This document shows positions 45,299 through 53,260 of a DNA stretch of 64,000 nt, piece by piece. Below the pieces are notes generated by a model. It was not told the origin of the DNA and made no database searches. It worked only from the letters and a program-made list of their open reading frames with translations. Source of the stretch: Imperialibacter sp. EC-SDR9 (lineage in GTDB: Bacteria > Bacteroidota > Bacteroidia > Cytophagales > Cyclobacteriaceae); NCBI RefSeq assembly GCF_902498805.1, contig NZ_LR701594.1, forward strand, positions 36,590-100,589, in the 5' to 3' direction. A program made the position numbers and the translations under genes. Within the stretch, counting starts at the first letter, position 1. The number at the start of each line of letters is the position of its first letter.

Positions 45299-46386
45299 TC
45301 TTTGATCAGGTTAAATAGTCGGTTCCAGCGAATCCTCACCGGCAATGTGTACCAGGGACCTTCCTCCGAAGAAAACAATACCATGACAGGCTTGCCGACG
45401 ATGTGGTCTTCCGGAACAAAGCCCCAGGTGCGGGAATCCTCAGAGTTGTGCCGGTTGTCGCCCATCATGAAGTAGTAATTTTGCTGGAAAGTGTAAGTGC
45501 TCGTTTCGTAGCCGTTAATATAGAGCTTTCCGTCTATGATTTCTGCATTTTTCCAACCTTCGAAGCGGACTATCACTCCGCCATACACCGGCAGACTTTG
45601 TTCATTGATTTCAATCGTGTCTCCCTTTGCCGGCACCCATACCGGGCCAAAATTATCTGTTGTCCAGCCATGTGGTGCTGCCTTTGGAAAGCTGGCCGAC
45701 TCACCTGAGCTGTAGTTCATTTCTACATGCTCTACTTTAGAAATGAACGGGAGCTTTTTGATCGCTTCGGCGGTGGCGGGTTCGGTCTGCACATAGTAGC
45801 CACCCCTCACTTCCTGATGCTCACTTATGTTGTTGGCCTCAAAGAAACGGTCTTTCAGTGGCTGCTTGCCCGCAATGAAATAGCTTGACTGCAGGTGAGC
45901 TGGCAACGGCATGACGCCGTCGTTTACCACAAGCAGGCCGTCTATTACTTTCAGCGAGTCGCCCGGCAGGCCTGCGCACCGCTTAACCCAGTGCGACTTC
46001 AGGTCGGTGGGGTGCTGGTCTTCGTAAGGATAGTTGAACACCACAGGCTCCATCCGTTTCACGTCTCTCAAACCGGGCAGCCGGTACATTGGCAGTTGTA
46101 TCCAGTTGAGGTAGGAGGGGACTTCGGTGCCCCAGAACTTTTGATGAGTGAGCGGAAACTGGATAGGAGTGGCCAGGGTGCGGGTGCCGTAATGCAGCTT
46201 GCTCACTACAATCACGTCCCCCACCAGCATGGTTCCTTCCATGGAGGGCGTGGGAATAATGAACTGCTCGAACAGCAGCCAGCGGAAAAGCGTGGCCACC
46301 ACGACGGCAAACAGGATAGACTCTCCCCAATCTCTAAGGGCAGACTTCTTCTGTTTACCCGCTTTTGCAGGCATGGTATCAATCAT
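45295..46386 (-). CDS. lepB: signal peptidase I (S26A)
   Basis: 363 residues; MPAKAG at 46374 is an alternative start. One N-terminal TM helix (about 22-40), catalytic Ser48 in PTPSMEGTM, general base Lys135 in WVKRCAGLPGDSL, and the C-terminal box MMGDNRHNSEDSRTWGFVP. Bacteroidota LepB proteins carry a long insert, as here. It removes signal peptides of exported proteins at the inner membrane. It lies 34 bp after the M23 gene and upstream of the deacetylase. Confidence 0.95.
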   Translation of the reverse strand: MIDTMPAKAGKQKKSALRDWGESILFAVVVATLFRWLLFEQFIIPTPSMEGTMLVGDVIVVSKLHYGTRTLATPIQFPLTHQKFWGTEVPSYLNWIQLPMYRLPGLRDVKRMEPVVFNYPYEDQHPTDLKSHWVKRCAGLPGDSLKVIDGLLVVNDGVMPLPAHLQSSYFIAGKQPLKDRFFEANNISEHQEVRGGYYVQTEPATAEAIKKLPFISKVEHVEMNYSSGESASFPKAAPHGWTTDNFGPVWVPAKGDTIEINEQSLPVYGGVIVRFEGWKNAEIIDGKLYINGYETSTYTFQQNYYFMMGDNRHNSEDSRTWGFVPEDHIVGKPVMVLFSSEEGPWYTLPVRIRWNRLFNLIKE

Positions 46387-46420
46387 CGGAAACTTGATTA
46401 ATCAGTGAAGAATATGCGGC

Positions 46421-47140
46421 TTATTTTGCTTCTCCGAAGTATTGCGATGGGTCAACTCTTTTTCCGTTGTGTATCACTTCGTAGTGGAGGTGGGGGGCTG
46501 TGGATCTTCCAGAGCTGCCTGATAAAGCTATCAACTGCCCTTTTTTCACACTGTCGCCCACTTTTACTTTGGCTTCAGAAAGCTGGGCATATACTGTCTG
46601 ATAGCCTTCGTGGTGCTTGAGGGTGACCATAATGCCATAGCCATCCGGGTCGTTGATCACTTTTTCAACCATACCCTCTGCCGTGGCTACAATAGCAGTG
46701 CCCGTAGGCGTTACGATATCGATACCAAGGTGCATCTTGGTCTTTTTATCAAAGGGGTCCTTTCTTTGCCCAAAAGCTGAACTAACCCTGAAATCCTTAT
46801 CAGTAGGCTTTCTGTCGGGCCTGTCTTTGGCACCAACATTTACTACAATAAAAAGCAGCCCTATGGCCATCATAGGCGTGATCCAACCCAGCGGCTGTTT
46901 CTTCAACTGGTAATACCGGCGAGTTCTCTTCACCTGCTTGCTTACTTTTTTCATTTCGTTGGTGCCAAATGTGCTGATGGCAATACTCATAGCGAAGTCA
47001 AATGAATGCCCTTCCTCCATGTATGCTTCAATGGCGCAGCAAGTATGATCAAGCAGCTCGTTGCCAAGGACTGTTTTACCGCACTGAGCAGCGATTGCCT
47101 GCTCTACGGTTTTGATTTGTGCTTCTGTGAGTTCTCTCAT
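46421..47140 (-). CDS. membrane-anchored M23 peptidase in PadR operon
   Basis: 239 residues. The cytoplasmic N-terminus (about 1-82, helical, with TCCAIEAYMEEGHSFDFAMSIAISTFG) is DUF1700-like in appearance and typical of membrane proteins paired with PadR. One TM helix (about 87-104) is followed by a periplasmic LytM/M23 domain with complete Zn ligands: His137 and Asp141 (HLGID), His217 and His219 (PHLHY). It should cleave peptidoglycan cross-links. It starts 3 bp after padR; both are regulated together. Confidence 0.9.
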   Translation of the reverse strand: MRELTEAQIKTVEQAIAAQCGKTVLGNELLDHTCCAIEAYMEEGHSFDFAMSIAISTFGTNEMKKVSKQVKRTRRYYQLKKQPLGWITPMMAIGLLFIVVNVGAKDRPDRKPTDKDFRVSSAFGQRKDPFDKKTKMHLGIDIVTPTGTAIVATAEGMVEKVINDPDGYGIMVTLKHHEGYQTVYAQLSEAKVKVGDSVKKGQLIALSGSSGRSTAPHLHYEVIHNGKRVDPSQYFGEAK

Positions 47141-47143
47141 GAC

Positions 47144-47476
47144 TTAAGAGGTTTTAGGGTTCAACAAAAATTGCATGGTGCTGATAAAGCTGGCAAACTC
47201 CTCAAGTTTACTGGCAGTTTGTACGTCGCCTTTCGGTGTTAAAGAGTAGTACTTTCTGATACGTTTGCCAATATTGACGGTTTCGGTGACCAGCAGCCCT
47301 TCGGCTTCCAGTTTGTGCAAAGAAGGATATAAAGCACCTTCGGTAAGTTGTATTTTACCCTCAGTTTGCTCTTTCACTTTTTGAGTGATTTCGTAACCGT
47401 ACATCCTGCCGTTCTCTGCCAGCAGCTTCAAAACGATGGTTTGAAGTGTTCCTTTTAATAGTTCTTTCGAATACAT
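47144..47476 (-). CDS. PadR-family transcriptional regulator
   Basis: ATG 47476 gives MYSKELLKGTLQTIVLKLL, the PadR family start; the longer start at 47512 does not. 110 residues: winged HTH (MYGYEITQKVKEQTEGKIQLTEGALYPSLHKLEAEGLLVTE) with a short C-terminal dimer helix. PadR proteins repress membrane-stress or efflux genes and themselves. An inverted repeat with 9-bp arms lies over its promoter and start codon. First gene of the M23-lepB-deacetylase-SnoaL block. Confidence 0.92.
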   Translation of the reverse strand: MYSKELLKGTLQTIVLKLLAENGRMYGYEITQKVKEQTEGKIQLTEGALYPSLHKLEAEGLLVTETVNIGKRIRKYYSLTPKGDVQTASKLEEFASFISTMQFLLNPKTS

Positions 47477-47506
47477 AAGGCAAATATATATAGAAGTCTT
47501 ATGTAT
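47471..47506. promoter_or_regulatory. candidate PadR operator over the padR start and promoter
   Basis: ATACATAAG (47471-47479) and CTTATGTAT (47498-47506) are perfect 9-bp arms spaced by 18 bp. They contain ACAT/ATGT half-sites, the kind that known PadR-family proteins bind. The arm at 47471-47479 includes the padR ATG. Confidence 0.55.
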
Positions 47507-47512
47507 TGTCAA
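47481..47512 (-). promoter_or_regulatory. candidate padR promoter inside the operator
   Basis: On the minus strand TTG (47510-47512), a 21-nt spacer and TATATTTG (47481-47488), an exact -7 match. The implied leader is almost nil, so the mRNA may be leaderless. Confidence 0.5.
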
Positions 47513-47540
47513 GTGAATGCCTAAGAAAATTAGGTATTAC

Positions 47541-48677
47541 CTAAAAAGTAATGGCTACAAAGAACTCAGGGTAGGTTTTTTTGTTGCTTCCCGTGTTTAC
47601 ATCGGCTGTGTAGACAGAGTAGTTGACACCAATAACGGAGGTTATATAGGGGTTGATGGGGATTTCAACACCTGCGCCACCCATGGCTCCGAAATATTTG
47701 TTGTTGAGCGCCCCGGAGTCGACATAGCCATTTTCCTCAATAAGGGTGTTTTGTCCATTGAGGAATTGGTAACGGTCGGTAAGAGAGTAAGCTTTGGTAG
47801 AAAGGCCCATTTGAAAGGCGGGACCAGCCTGGATATAGGGTGAGATTTTATAGTAGGGAAACCGGTACTTCAACATCAGCGGGATGTCGAGGTCCGTGTG
47901 TTTGAGGTAGTGCGTGTTTTGAGAGGTGATACCAGTTTCAATATTGCTGAACTGGTTTTGGGTACTAAATGAATAATGGGCTACAGTTAGCTGGGTGACT
48001 AAGAAAATTTGAGGCCTATAGGAAAGCGGCAGTTCAATATAAGCGCCAATTGACGGAGCGATGTGCTCTTCGGGAACATTAGGAAAGAATTTGCTTTCAA
48101 TCACGTTCTGGTACATTCGGACGCCGACGGCCGGGCCTACCCTGAACTTAGGGAAGGGCTTGTGCACACAGTCATTGTACTGTGAAATGAAATATGTAAG
48201 GTTGGCCGACTTGTATTTGGCCAGCCGAATCGTCTTCTCTGTCAGGTAGCAATCTTCCAATTGCGTTGAAAGCACGTCTTTATAGTAATTATCGGAGCCA
48301 TTTTCTTCATCCAGGGCAATTATTTCCCCATCTTTTTCAAGCAGATAGGATTTGCTTTTGCCCTGCTCCTGAAGCAGCAAAGACACCTTCCCATTTTCAA
48401 GCTCCTCGAAAAACTGTTTTTTGCCCTGAAATTCTCTCGATACCCACTTTCTGCCATCAGCCAGGCCAAATTCGAGGGCTTCTTCCGGCGTAAAATCTTT
48501 CTTATTGCCGTTGTTAAACTCGAAGGTTACTTTGTTGGGATTGGGCTTTTCCAGGCCGTGAATAGCGCCGTAGTAGAGGATGTCTTTTGTTTTCAGGTAA
48601 GCCTCCTTTTGAGCGGTGAGCATGTAAGGAAGTGCGAGCAGCAATAGCGCCAGGATAGGTTTCAGTGATTGTGACAT
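47541..48677 (-). CDS. outer-membrane beta-barrel-like secreted protein
   Basis: 378 residues with signal peptide (MSQSLKPILALLLLALPYMLTAQ). The C-terminal half (about 200-378) shows alternating aromatic/hydrophobic strands (IGAYIELPLSYRPQIFLVTQLTVAHYSFS, ISPYIQAGPAFQMGL, GAGVEIPINPYITSVIGVNYSVY) ending in FFVAITF, typical of PorT/OmpW-like outer-membrane barrels; the N-terminal half is soluble. Function unknown. The start codon is covered by a long inverted repeat (48671-48716). It stands upstream of nothing on its strand and downstream of the M48-like gene by 87 bp. Confidence 0.8.
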   Translation of the reverse strand: MSQSLKPILALLLLALPYMLTAQKEAYLKTKDILYYGAIHGLEKPNPNKVTFEFNNGNKKDFTPEEALEFGLADGRKWVSREFQGKKQFFEELENGKVSLLLQEQGKSKSYLLEKDGEIIALDEENGSDNYYKDVLSTQLEDCYLTEKTIRLAKYKSANLTYFISQYNDCVHKPFPKFRVGPAVGVRMYQNVIESKFFPNVPEEHIAPSIGAYIELPLSYRPQIFLVTQLTVAHYSFSTQNQFSNIETGITSQNTHYLKHTDLDIPLMLKYRFPYYKISPYIQAGPAFQMGLSTKAYSLTDRYQFLNGQNTLIEENGYVDSGALNNKYFGAMGGAGVEIPINPYITSVIGVNYSVYTADVNTGSNKKTYPEFFVAITF

Positions 48678-48716
48678 GGTATATTAACAACTAAACGCTG
48701 AATATACCTATGTCAC
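48671..48716 (-). promoter_or_regulatory. 15-bp inverted repeat over the start codon
   Basis: On the minus strand GTGACATAGGTATATT (48701-48716) and AATATACCATGTCAC (48671-48685) pair with a single bulged A, with a 15-nt loop. The ATG of the 47541-48677 gene is in the second arm. It may be a TF dyad or an mRNA hairpin hiding the start codon. Confidence 0.6.
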
Positions 48717-48764
48717 ATCACATCTAACAACCAAAAAAAATTGTCATTTCCGGTTAATAGGCTT

Positions 48765-49271
48765 CTATTGGCGAGAGATTAGTTTTTTGTAAGCCTTTCT
48801 CAATTCTTCTTCTTTGGCAAAAGCCTCCTTTTCCCATTTCCGCTGTCGGTAGGGGATGCTTGCCGAATCAAATATCAGCTGCCCCTGCCAGCGAAACATG
48901 GTGTTGTTTATCCGCATCAAATCTCCACGTGCGTATTGCGCCACATGCACCATTTCGTGGGCCAGCGCCCGGCTCAGGTCGTCGGCAGGCAGTGCTGCAT
49001 TCAGCTTGATCATTACGTTTCGCAGGTGCAGCACCTCATTTTCATCGTGCACCATCATGCCGCTGATATTGTCCGGCAGCTTGTCGGAAAGCATCACCAT
49101 AACGATGAGAGGCTGCCCGGATGCAATGTTTAGCTCATCGGCATAAAACCTGGCTTGTTCGATGATTTGCTCTGCATTGTTGCCGAAGCCTGTTGAGTAG
49201 ATGGTTAGCTGTCGGCCCGCTGCGCTGCTACATATAAGTGCTGCGGCTAAAGATGAAAAAATCCAGTTCAT
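48765..49271 (-). CDS. small secreted HExxH putative metallopeptidase
   Basis: 168 residues with signal peptide (MNWIFSSLAAALICSSAAG). The zinc motif HEMVHVAQ (His-Glu-x-x-His) sits in a helix near residues 105-112. A third ligand is not certain: Glu in WEKEAF is one candidate. The family is not clear; SprT-like or M48-like secreted peptidases are alternatives. It lies 101 bp from the LytTR gene on the same strand. A peptidase role is inferred from the motif only. Confidence 0.65.
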   Translation of the reverse strand: MNWIFSSLAAALICSSAAGRQLTIYSTGFGNNAEQIIEQARFYADELNIASGQPLIVMVMLSDKLPDNISGMMVHDENEVLHLRNVMIKLNAALPADDLSRALAHEMVHVAQYARGDLMRINNTMFRWQGQLIFDSASIPYRQRKWEKEAFAKEEELRKAYKKLISRQ

Positions 49272-49372
49272 GTTGTTCTGAGTTGACCATACTCAATGAA
49301 CGTGGCAGGCGAGTATTTGCTTCAGCGCACCTTTAAAGAGAGGGTTTTCGCTGGAGAACGACAAGTTTCACC

Positions 49373-50086
49373 CTACAAATGAATGTGTTGCAGGGTTAGC
49401 CGCTGAAGCACGTCGTCTTTGTGGGTGCGGCCAATGGGCAGGGTAGTGTTGGGTAGTTCGATGTGAGAATTGCTAAAGGCTTTTATGTGCCTGATGGCCA
49501 CCAGATAGGAGCGGTGGATTCGCACGAAGTCCAGCTCAGGCAAATCCTTTTCAACGGCAGTGATGGAGGTATAAGACATAACCGAGGCCCCATTTGCCAG
49601 ATGGAAAACCACGTGGTCACGGATGCTTTCCACAAAATGGATCTCGTCAGCGTCAATTCTGAAGGTTTTGTTTTCGGCTTTAACAAGCAGCGTCTTGTGC
49701 TGCACTGAGCCGGCCAGCAGATCGAGCTCCTTCTTTCTATCAAACGCTTTGTTTACTGCTTTGAGAAACTTTTCGAAGCTAATCGGCTTGATCAGGTAGT
49801 CGACAGCGTGGGTGTCGTAGCTCTGCACGGCCAGGTCCCTGGAGGCTGTCGTGAAAATAACCAGAGGGGTCTTTCCCAGCGTTCTGGCAAACTCGAGCCC
49901 GGTAACTTCCGGCATTTTAATGTCGAGAAATACTACATCGACTGACGTATTTTTCAGCCAGGTATTGGCCTCCGCTACATGCCTGCACTTGGCCACAAGT
50001 TGTAGGTTGTCGAGTCGTTCCAGGTAGTTATGAATGACCTCAATCGCTAGCGGCTCATCGTCCACTATCAGGCAGTTAAGCTTCAA
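49373..50086 (-). CDS. LytTR-family response regulator
   Basis: 237 residues. The receiver (about 1-120) has phospho-acceptor Asp55 in VVFLDIKMPEVTG and acidic residues Asp9/Asp10; a linker leads to a LytTR DNA-binding domain (about 145-235, KAENKTFRIDADEIHFVESIRDHVVFHLA ... RIHRSYLVAIRHIKAF). LytTR proteins bind tandem sites and control envelope or sensory genes. Its start overlaps the sensor-kinase stop by 11 bp. The regulon is unknown. Confidence 0.93.
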   Translation of the reverse strand: MKLNCLIVDDEPLAIEVIHNYLERLDNLQLVAKCRHVAEANTWLKNTSVDVVFLDIKMPEVTGLEFARTLGKTPLVIFTTASRDLAVQSYDTHAVDYLIKPISFEKFLKAVNKAFDRKKELDLLAGSVQHKTLLVKAENKTFRIDADEIHFVESIRDHVVFHLANGASVMSYTSITAVEKDLPELDFVRIHRSYLVAIRHIKAFSNSHIELPNTTLPIGRTHKDDVLQRLTLQHIHL

Positions 50087-51152
50087 GGGGCACCTCCTTT
50101 CTTTGGTCTTCCAGTGGTAGCTGCACCGTCAGCGAAAAGCTCTCAGGGAGCTCTTTAATGTTAAAATCCGCTCTTTTTCCATATATCAGCTCGATGCGAC
50201 GCATGACATTCTGAAGGCCCACTCCGTAGTGCGAGGTGGCTTTTCCCCTTTCGATAGGGTGGGATACTTTGGTGTTGTAGGTGCTAAAACACAGGTGCTT
50301 TCCTTTTATAGTTGCCTCGATGTTGATCGTAAAGAGCCCGTTTTTGTCAGGCTTTCCATGCTTAAAGCAGTTTTCTACCAGGGGAATGAGCAACATGGGT
50401 GGAATATCATATCCCGCAACCTCTTCCGGCAACACCATCTCCAGCTTTAACTCGGTACCAAACCTGAGCTTTTCCAGCTCCACGTAGTCTTGCAGGTGCT
50501 TCACTTCCGATTGGAGGCTTACCTTCTTCTTGTCTGATTCATAAATAACGTATTCCATTAGCGAAGAGAGCTTTAGTATTGCATCGGCTGCTTTGTCCGA
50601 CTTGTTCAATACTAGAGAATAGAGGTTGTTGAGGGTATTAAAAAAGAAGTGAGGGTTGATTTGGGTCTTGAGAAAGGTCAGCTCGTTTCGCAGCCGCTGG
50701 CTTTCCACTTTTTGCAGTTTCTGCTGTAGCAGGTATTGGTCCTTCATGATTTTGATGGCTGAAGTCACGAAGAGGATCATCGTGATATGGCTGGCTGTGG
50801 CACTGAATTTTCGGGGCGAATAGAGGAACTCGGGGTTAAACTGATAGATGCCTGAAGCGATCATTCCCCTGACGACTTCCGATTGCAAAACCGTGGCCAC
50901 AAATACCAGGGAAATCAGGCTGATGCCGTAGTAAAAGTACTTTTTGTGCCTAAGTAACCTCGGCATGAGGAAGTACATATGCACGTAAACAACGGCTACT
51001 TTTACAGGGAGCTCCACAAATTGGGTAATGGGGGAGTACTCATAGTACTCAATATACATATATACCCGGTAGAAATAGTACGCCACCCAAAACAGCAGGT
51101 GGGCATACAACCGATTGTTAACATCAAATAAATTGGGTGCCAGTCGACGCAT
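50076..51152 (-). CDS. LytS-type sensor histidine kinase
   Basis: 358 residues. About four N-terminal TM helices (residues about 16-130), then a His_kinase domain with QINPHFFFNTLNNLYSL (phospho-acceptor His168) and a HATPase N-box region GYDIPPMLLIPLVENCFKHG, followed by GVGLQNVMRRIELIYG. It phosphorylates the downstream LytTR regulator, whose gene overlaps its end by 11 bp. No extracytoplasmic sensory domain is seen, so the signal is unknown and may be sensed in the membrane. Confidence 0.93.
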   Translation of the reverse strand: MRRLAPNLFDVNNRLYAHLLFWVAYYFYRVYMYIEYYEYSPITQFVELPVKVAVVYVHMYFLMPRLLRHKKYFYYGISLISLVFVATVLQSEVVRGMIASGIYQFNPEFLYSPRKFSATASHITMILFVTSAIKIMKDQYLLQQKLQKVESQRLRNELTFLKTQINPHFFFNTLNNLYSLVLNKSDKAADAILKLSSLMEYVIYESDKKKVSLQSEVKHLQDYVELEKLRFGTELKLEMVLPEEVAGYDIPPMLLIPLVENCFKHGKPDKNGLFTINIEATIKGKHLCFSTYNTKVSHPIERGKATSHYGVGLQNVMRRIELIYGKRADFNIKELPESFSLTVQLPLEDQRKEVPLEA

Positions 51153-51336
51153 AATGTGCTATATGCGGTGTTTAACGGATTTTGCAGAAATGGTTGCGCC
51201 AGTGTAAGGTTTTGAGTGAAACAGCAAGATTGATGTCTCCGCAAAATAATGGCAAATCGATGGTTTGGTCTGGTGTTGATAGCGCAAAAAGCCCAACCTT
51301 CAGCAATTATTCATATCTTTATTGAAACTTATCGAA

Positions 51337-51534
51337 ATGGGAGCGATCATTATTAAGGCAGACAAAAAAAGCAACAAGCTCTTGTCAGACCTTGCCAAAA
51401 AACTAGGCGGAAATGTAATAAGCCTTGCCGACGAGCAGTTTGAGGACTTTGCTATTGGCTCAGCTATGGACGCTGTCAAGACAGGCGAAACAGTTGACCG
51501 TAATTCAATTTTAGCCAAATTGAGGGCTCGGTGA
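51337..51534 (+). CDS. putative antitoxin of a type II toxin-antitoxin pair
   Basis: 65 residues starting at ATG 51337; an upstream TTG at 51322 would extend it slightly. It contains a hydrophobic start MGAIIIKADKKSNKLLSDLAKKLGGNVISL and an acidic region (LADEQFEDFAIGSAM), like many Bacteroidota antitoxins paired with RelE toxins; the DNA-binding fold is not evident. It ends in GTGA, so the toxin's GTG start overlaps its TGA by 4 bp, implying coupling. Called antitoxin mainly from the toxin beside it. Confidence 0.65.
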   Translation: MGAIIIKADKKSNKLLSDLAKKLGGNVISLADEQFEDFAIGSAMDAVKTGETVDRNSILAKLRAR

Positions 51535-51800
51535 CTATTGAATTTGATAAGTCATTTGCGAAATCGCTTGACAAAATCAAGAACAAGTCGCTCTATGCCA
51601 AAATAGAAAAGCTTATTCTCGAACTCGAGAAGTCAGACTCGATACAAGATTTGGCAAGCATAAAGAAGCTGACAGGCTTTAAAAGCTACTACAGGATCAG
51701 AATTGGTGAGTACCGGATTGGACTCGAGAAGATCAACGAAAACACTTTCCGCTTTCTAATTGTTGCTCACAGAAAAGACATATACAAGCTTTTTCCATAA
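51531..51800 (+). CDS. RelE/ParE-family toxin
   Basis: 89 residues from GTG 51531. The fold signature is clear: a DKSFAKSLDKIKNKSLYAKIEKLILELEKSDSIQDLASIKKLTGFKSYYRIRIGEYRIGLE core ending in FLIVAHRKDIYKLFP. RelE toxins cut mRNA in the ribosome; ParE toxins poison gyrase. The catalytic set (Lys, Arg, Tyr or His) is partly visible (YRIRIGEYRIG, HRKDIYK), but the target cannot be decided. It is coupled to the upstream antitoxin. Confidence 0.85.
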   Translation: MTIEFDKSFAKSLDKIKNKSLYAKIEKLILELEKSDSIQDLASIKKLTGFKSYYRIRIGEYRIGLEKINENTFRFLIVAHRKDIYKLFP

Positions 51801-51871
51801 CAATTTAACGCACCTGCACTGGCAATGAGGATTGTCAGGCTGGCAAAGGATCATTACTTAGTTTCTGAGAT

Positions 51872-52030
51872 ATGACTAAAGCAAAAGTGAAAACTGAAAA
51901 AGGGCTCGTCAAAAAACTTCGGGAGATACGAGACAAAATGAATATCGATATGCAAGATATGACCTTTGAACAAATGAAGGCCTATCTGTCGGATATGAAG
52001 GAAAGAAAGTCTCCACAGCATACTTCATAA
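51872..52030 (+). CDS. 52-residue hypothetical protein downstream of the toxin
   Basis: Too short for routine gene calls. ATG 51872 to TAA 52028-52030 encodes a basic, helical, Lys- and Met-rich peptide (VKKLREIRDKMNIDMQDMTFEQMKAYLSD). It lies 71 bp after the toxin on the same strand and before a terminator, so it may belong to the same transcript. The MTFEQMKAYL turn looks like that of small conserved hypotheticals seen near toxin genes in Bacteroidota, which I cannot verify here. Confidence 0.5.
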   Translation: MTKAKVKTEKGLVKKLREIRDKMNIDMQDMTFEQMKAYLSDMKERKSPQHTS

Positions 52031-52124
52031 AATATCATAGAACTGGGGATGTGCGGTTTTTGGAGCATGAAGAGCAGGAACCCGGTAACATCCGAAGCCT
52101 CAGCCGCCCACCCACTGAAAAGAT

Positions 52125-52158
52125 GAAGGCTGCCAACATTGACAGCCTTCCTGTTTTT
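52125..52158 (+). terminator. terminator of the toxin-antitoxin region
   Basis: Perfect 8-bp stem GAAGGCTG / CAGCCTTC (52125-52132, 52143-52150) with a 10-nt loop and a CTGTTTTT tail. It may also serve the AKR gene on the opposite strand, whose stop is 30 bp away. Confidence 0.75.
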
Positions 52159-52187
52159 AACCAAAAGCGCTCTCACTAACCGCACTT

Positions 52188-53210
52188 CTACTTCCTGTAC
52201 TCACCTTGCCGCTCCACCATCCAGCCCGGATACTGGGATGCCAGCGGACTGACCTCCTCTATTTTGGCCAGGTCGTCGGCTGTGAGCACTATCTCCGTAG
52301 AGTCGATATTGGCCTTTAGCTGGTCAGGGGTTTTGGCGCCAATAATGGTGCTGGTGACGCCGGGTTGATGCCGCACCCATGCCAGGGCTATTTGCGCCGT
52401 GGTTACTCCATGTGCTTTTGCTATGCGGTCCATAACCTCTACCAAATCATAAGCTTTTTCTTTGTCCAGTGGGGGAAAATCAAAATTGGCCCGTCTTCCG
52501 TTCGCATCACTGCTGCCCTCTCTGGTGTATTTGCCGGAGAGGAAGCCGCCTGCCAGAGGACTCCATGGAAAGATCGACAGCTTGTGGTCAGCGGCCATCG
52601 GCACCAGCTCGTGCTCAATGTCCCTGGTCGCAGCCGAGTAATGGTATTGCAAGCCAATGAACTTGTGCCATCCGTTATAGTGAGCCACCGCTTGTGCTTT
52701 GGCGACCATCCATGCAGGCCAGTTACAAATAGCGATGTAGCGCACCTTGCCACTGTCTACCACGTCGTTGAGCGACCTTACTATCTCTTCAATGGATGTC
52801 CTTGGATCAACGCCGTGCACATACAGCAGGTCGACGTGATCTACCTGCAGCCTTTGCAGGCTGGCCTCTACCGAATTGAATATATGGTAGCGGGACAGCC
52901 CCACATTGTTAGCCTGTGAGCCCATAGGCCCCAGCACCTTAGTAGCCAGCACTACCTCATCTCTTTTGGCGCCCACGTCCTTTAACCCCTTGCCCAGCAG
53001 ATGCTCCGACTGCCCAAAGGAATAGACATTGGCCGTGTCGATAAAATTGATGCCAGACTCAATGACAGCGCCCAGCATGTCGTTCACCTCTTTTTGCTGC
53101 AGCTGCCCTATCTTGCTCCACATGCCCGCATCCTGCCCACCGAAGGTCATGGTGCCAAAACAGAGCTCCGATACTCTTAGTCCCGTATCGCCGATATAGT
53201 TGTATTTCAT
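52188..53210 (-). CDS. aldo/keto reductase
   Basis: ATG 53210 (MKYNYIGDTGLRVSELCFGTMTFGG) matches the family start; the longer ORF to 53267 does not. 340 residues, TIM barrel. The catalytic tetrad is Asp58, Tyr63 (DTANVYSFG), Lys91 (ATKVLG) and His132 (LLYVHGVDP). NADPH-dependent reduction of an aldehyde or ketone is the family reaction; the sequence has no clearer subtype. It lies after a palindromic element and an AraC regulator on the same strand; regulation by that regulator is inference. Confidence 0.93.
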   Translation of the reverse strand: MKYNYIGDTGLRVSELCFGTMTFGGQDAGMWSKIGQLQQKEVNDMLGAVIESGINFIDTANVYSFGQSEHLLGKGLKDVGAKRDEVVLATKVLGPMGSQANNVGLSRYHIFNSVEASLQRLQVDHVDLLYVHGVDPRTSIEEIVRSLNDVVDSGKVRYIAICNWPAWMVAKAQAVAHYNGWHKFIGLQYHYSAATRDIEHELVPMAADHKLSIFPWSPLAGGFLSGKYTREGSSDANGRRANFDFPPLDKEKAYDLVEVMDRIAKAHGVTTAQIALAWVRHQPGVTSTIIGAKTPDQLKANIDSTEIVLTADDLAKIEEVSPLASQYPGWMVERQGEYRK

Positions 53211-53260
53211 TGTAATTGGTTTTGTGTTAAAAGTTAGTTTGACTGCGTTATCAGCTACCG

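Noticed and set aside
45895..46401. 168-codon frame opposite lepB
   Set aside because: Contained in lepB, no recognisable family and no upstream signal.
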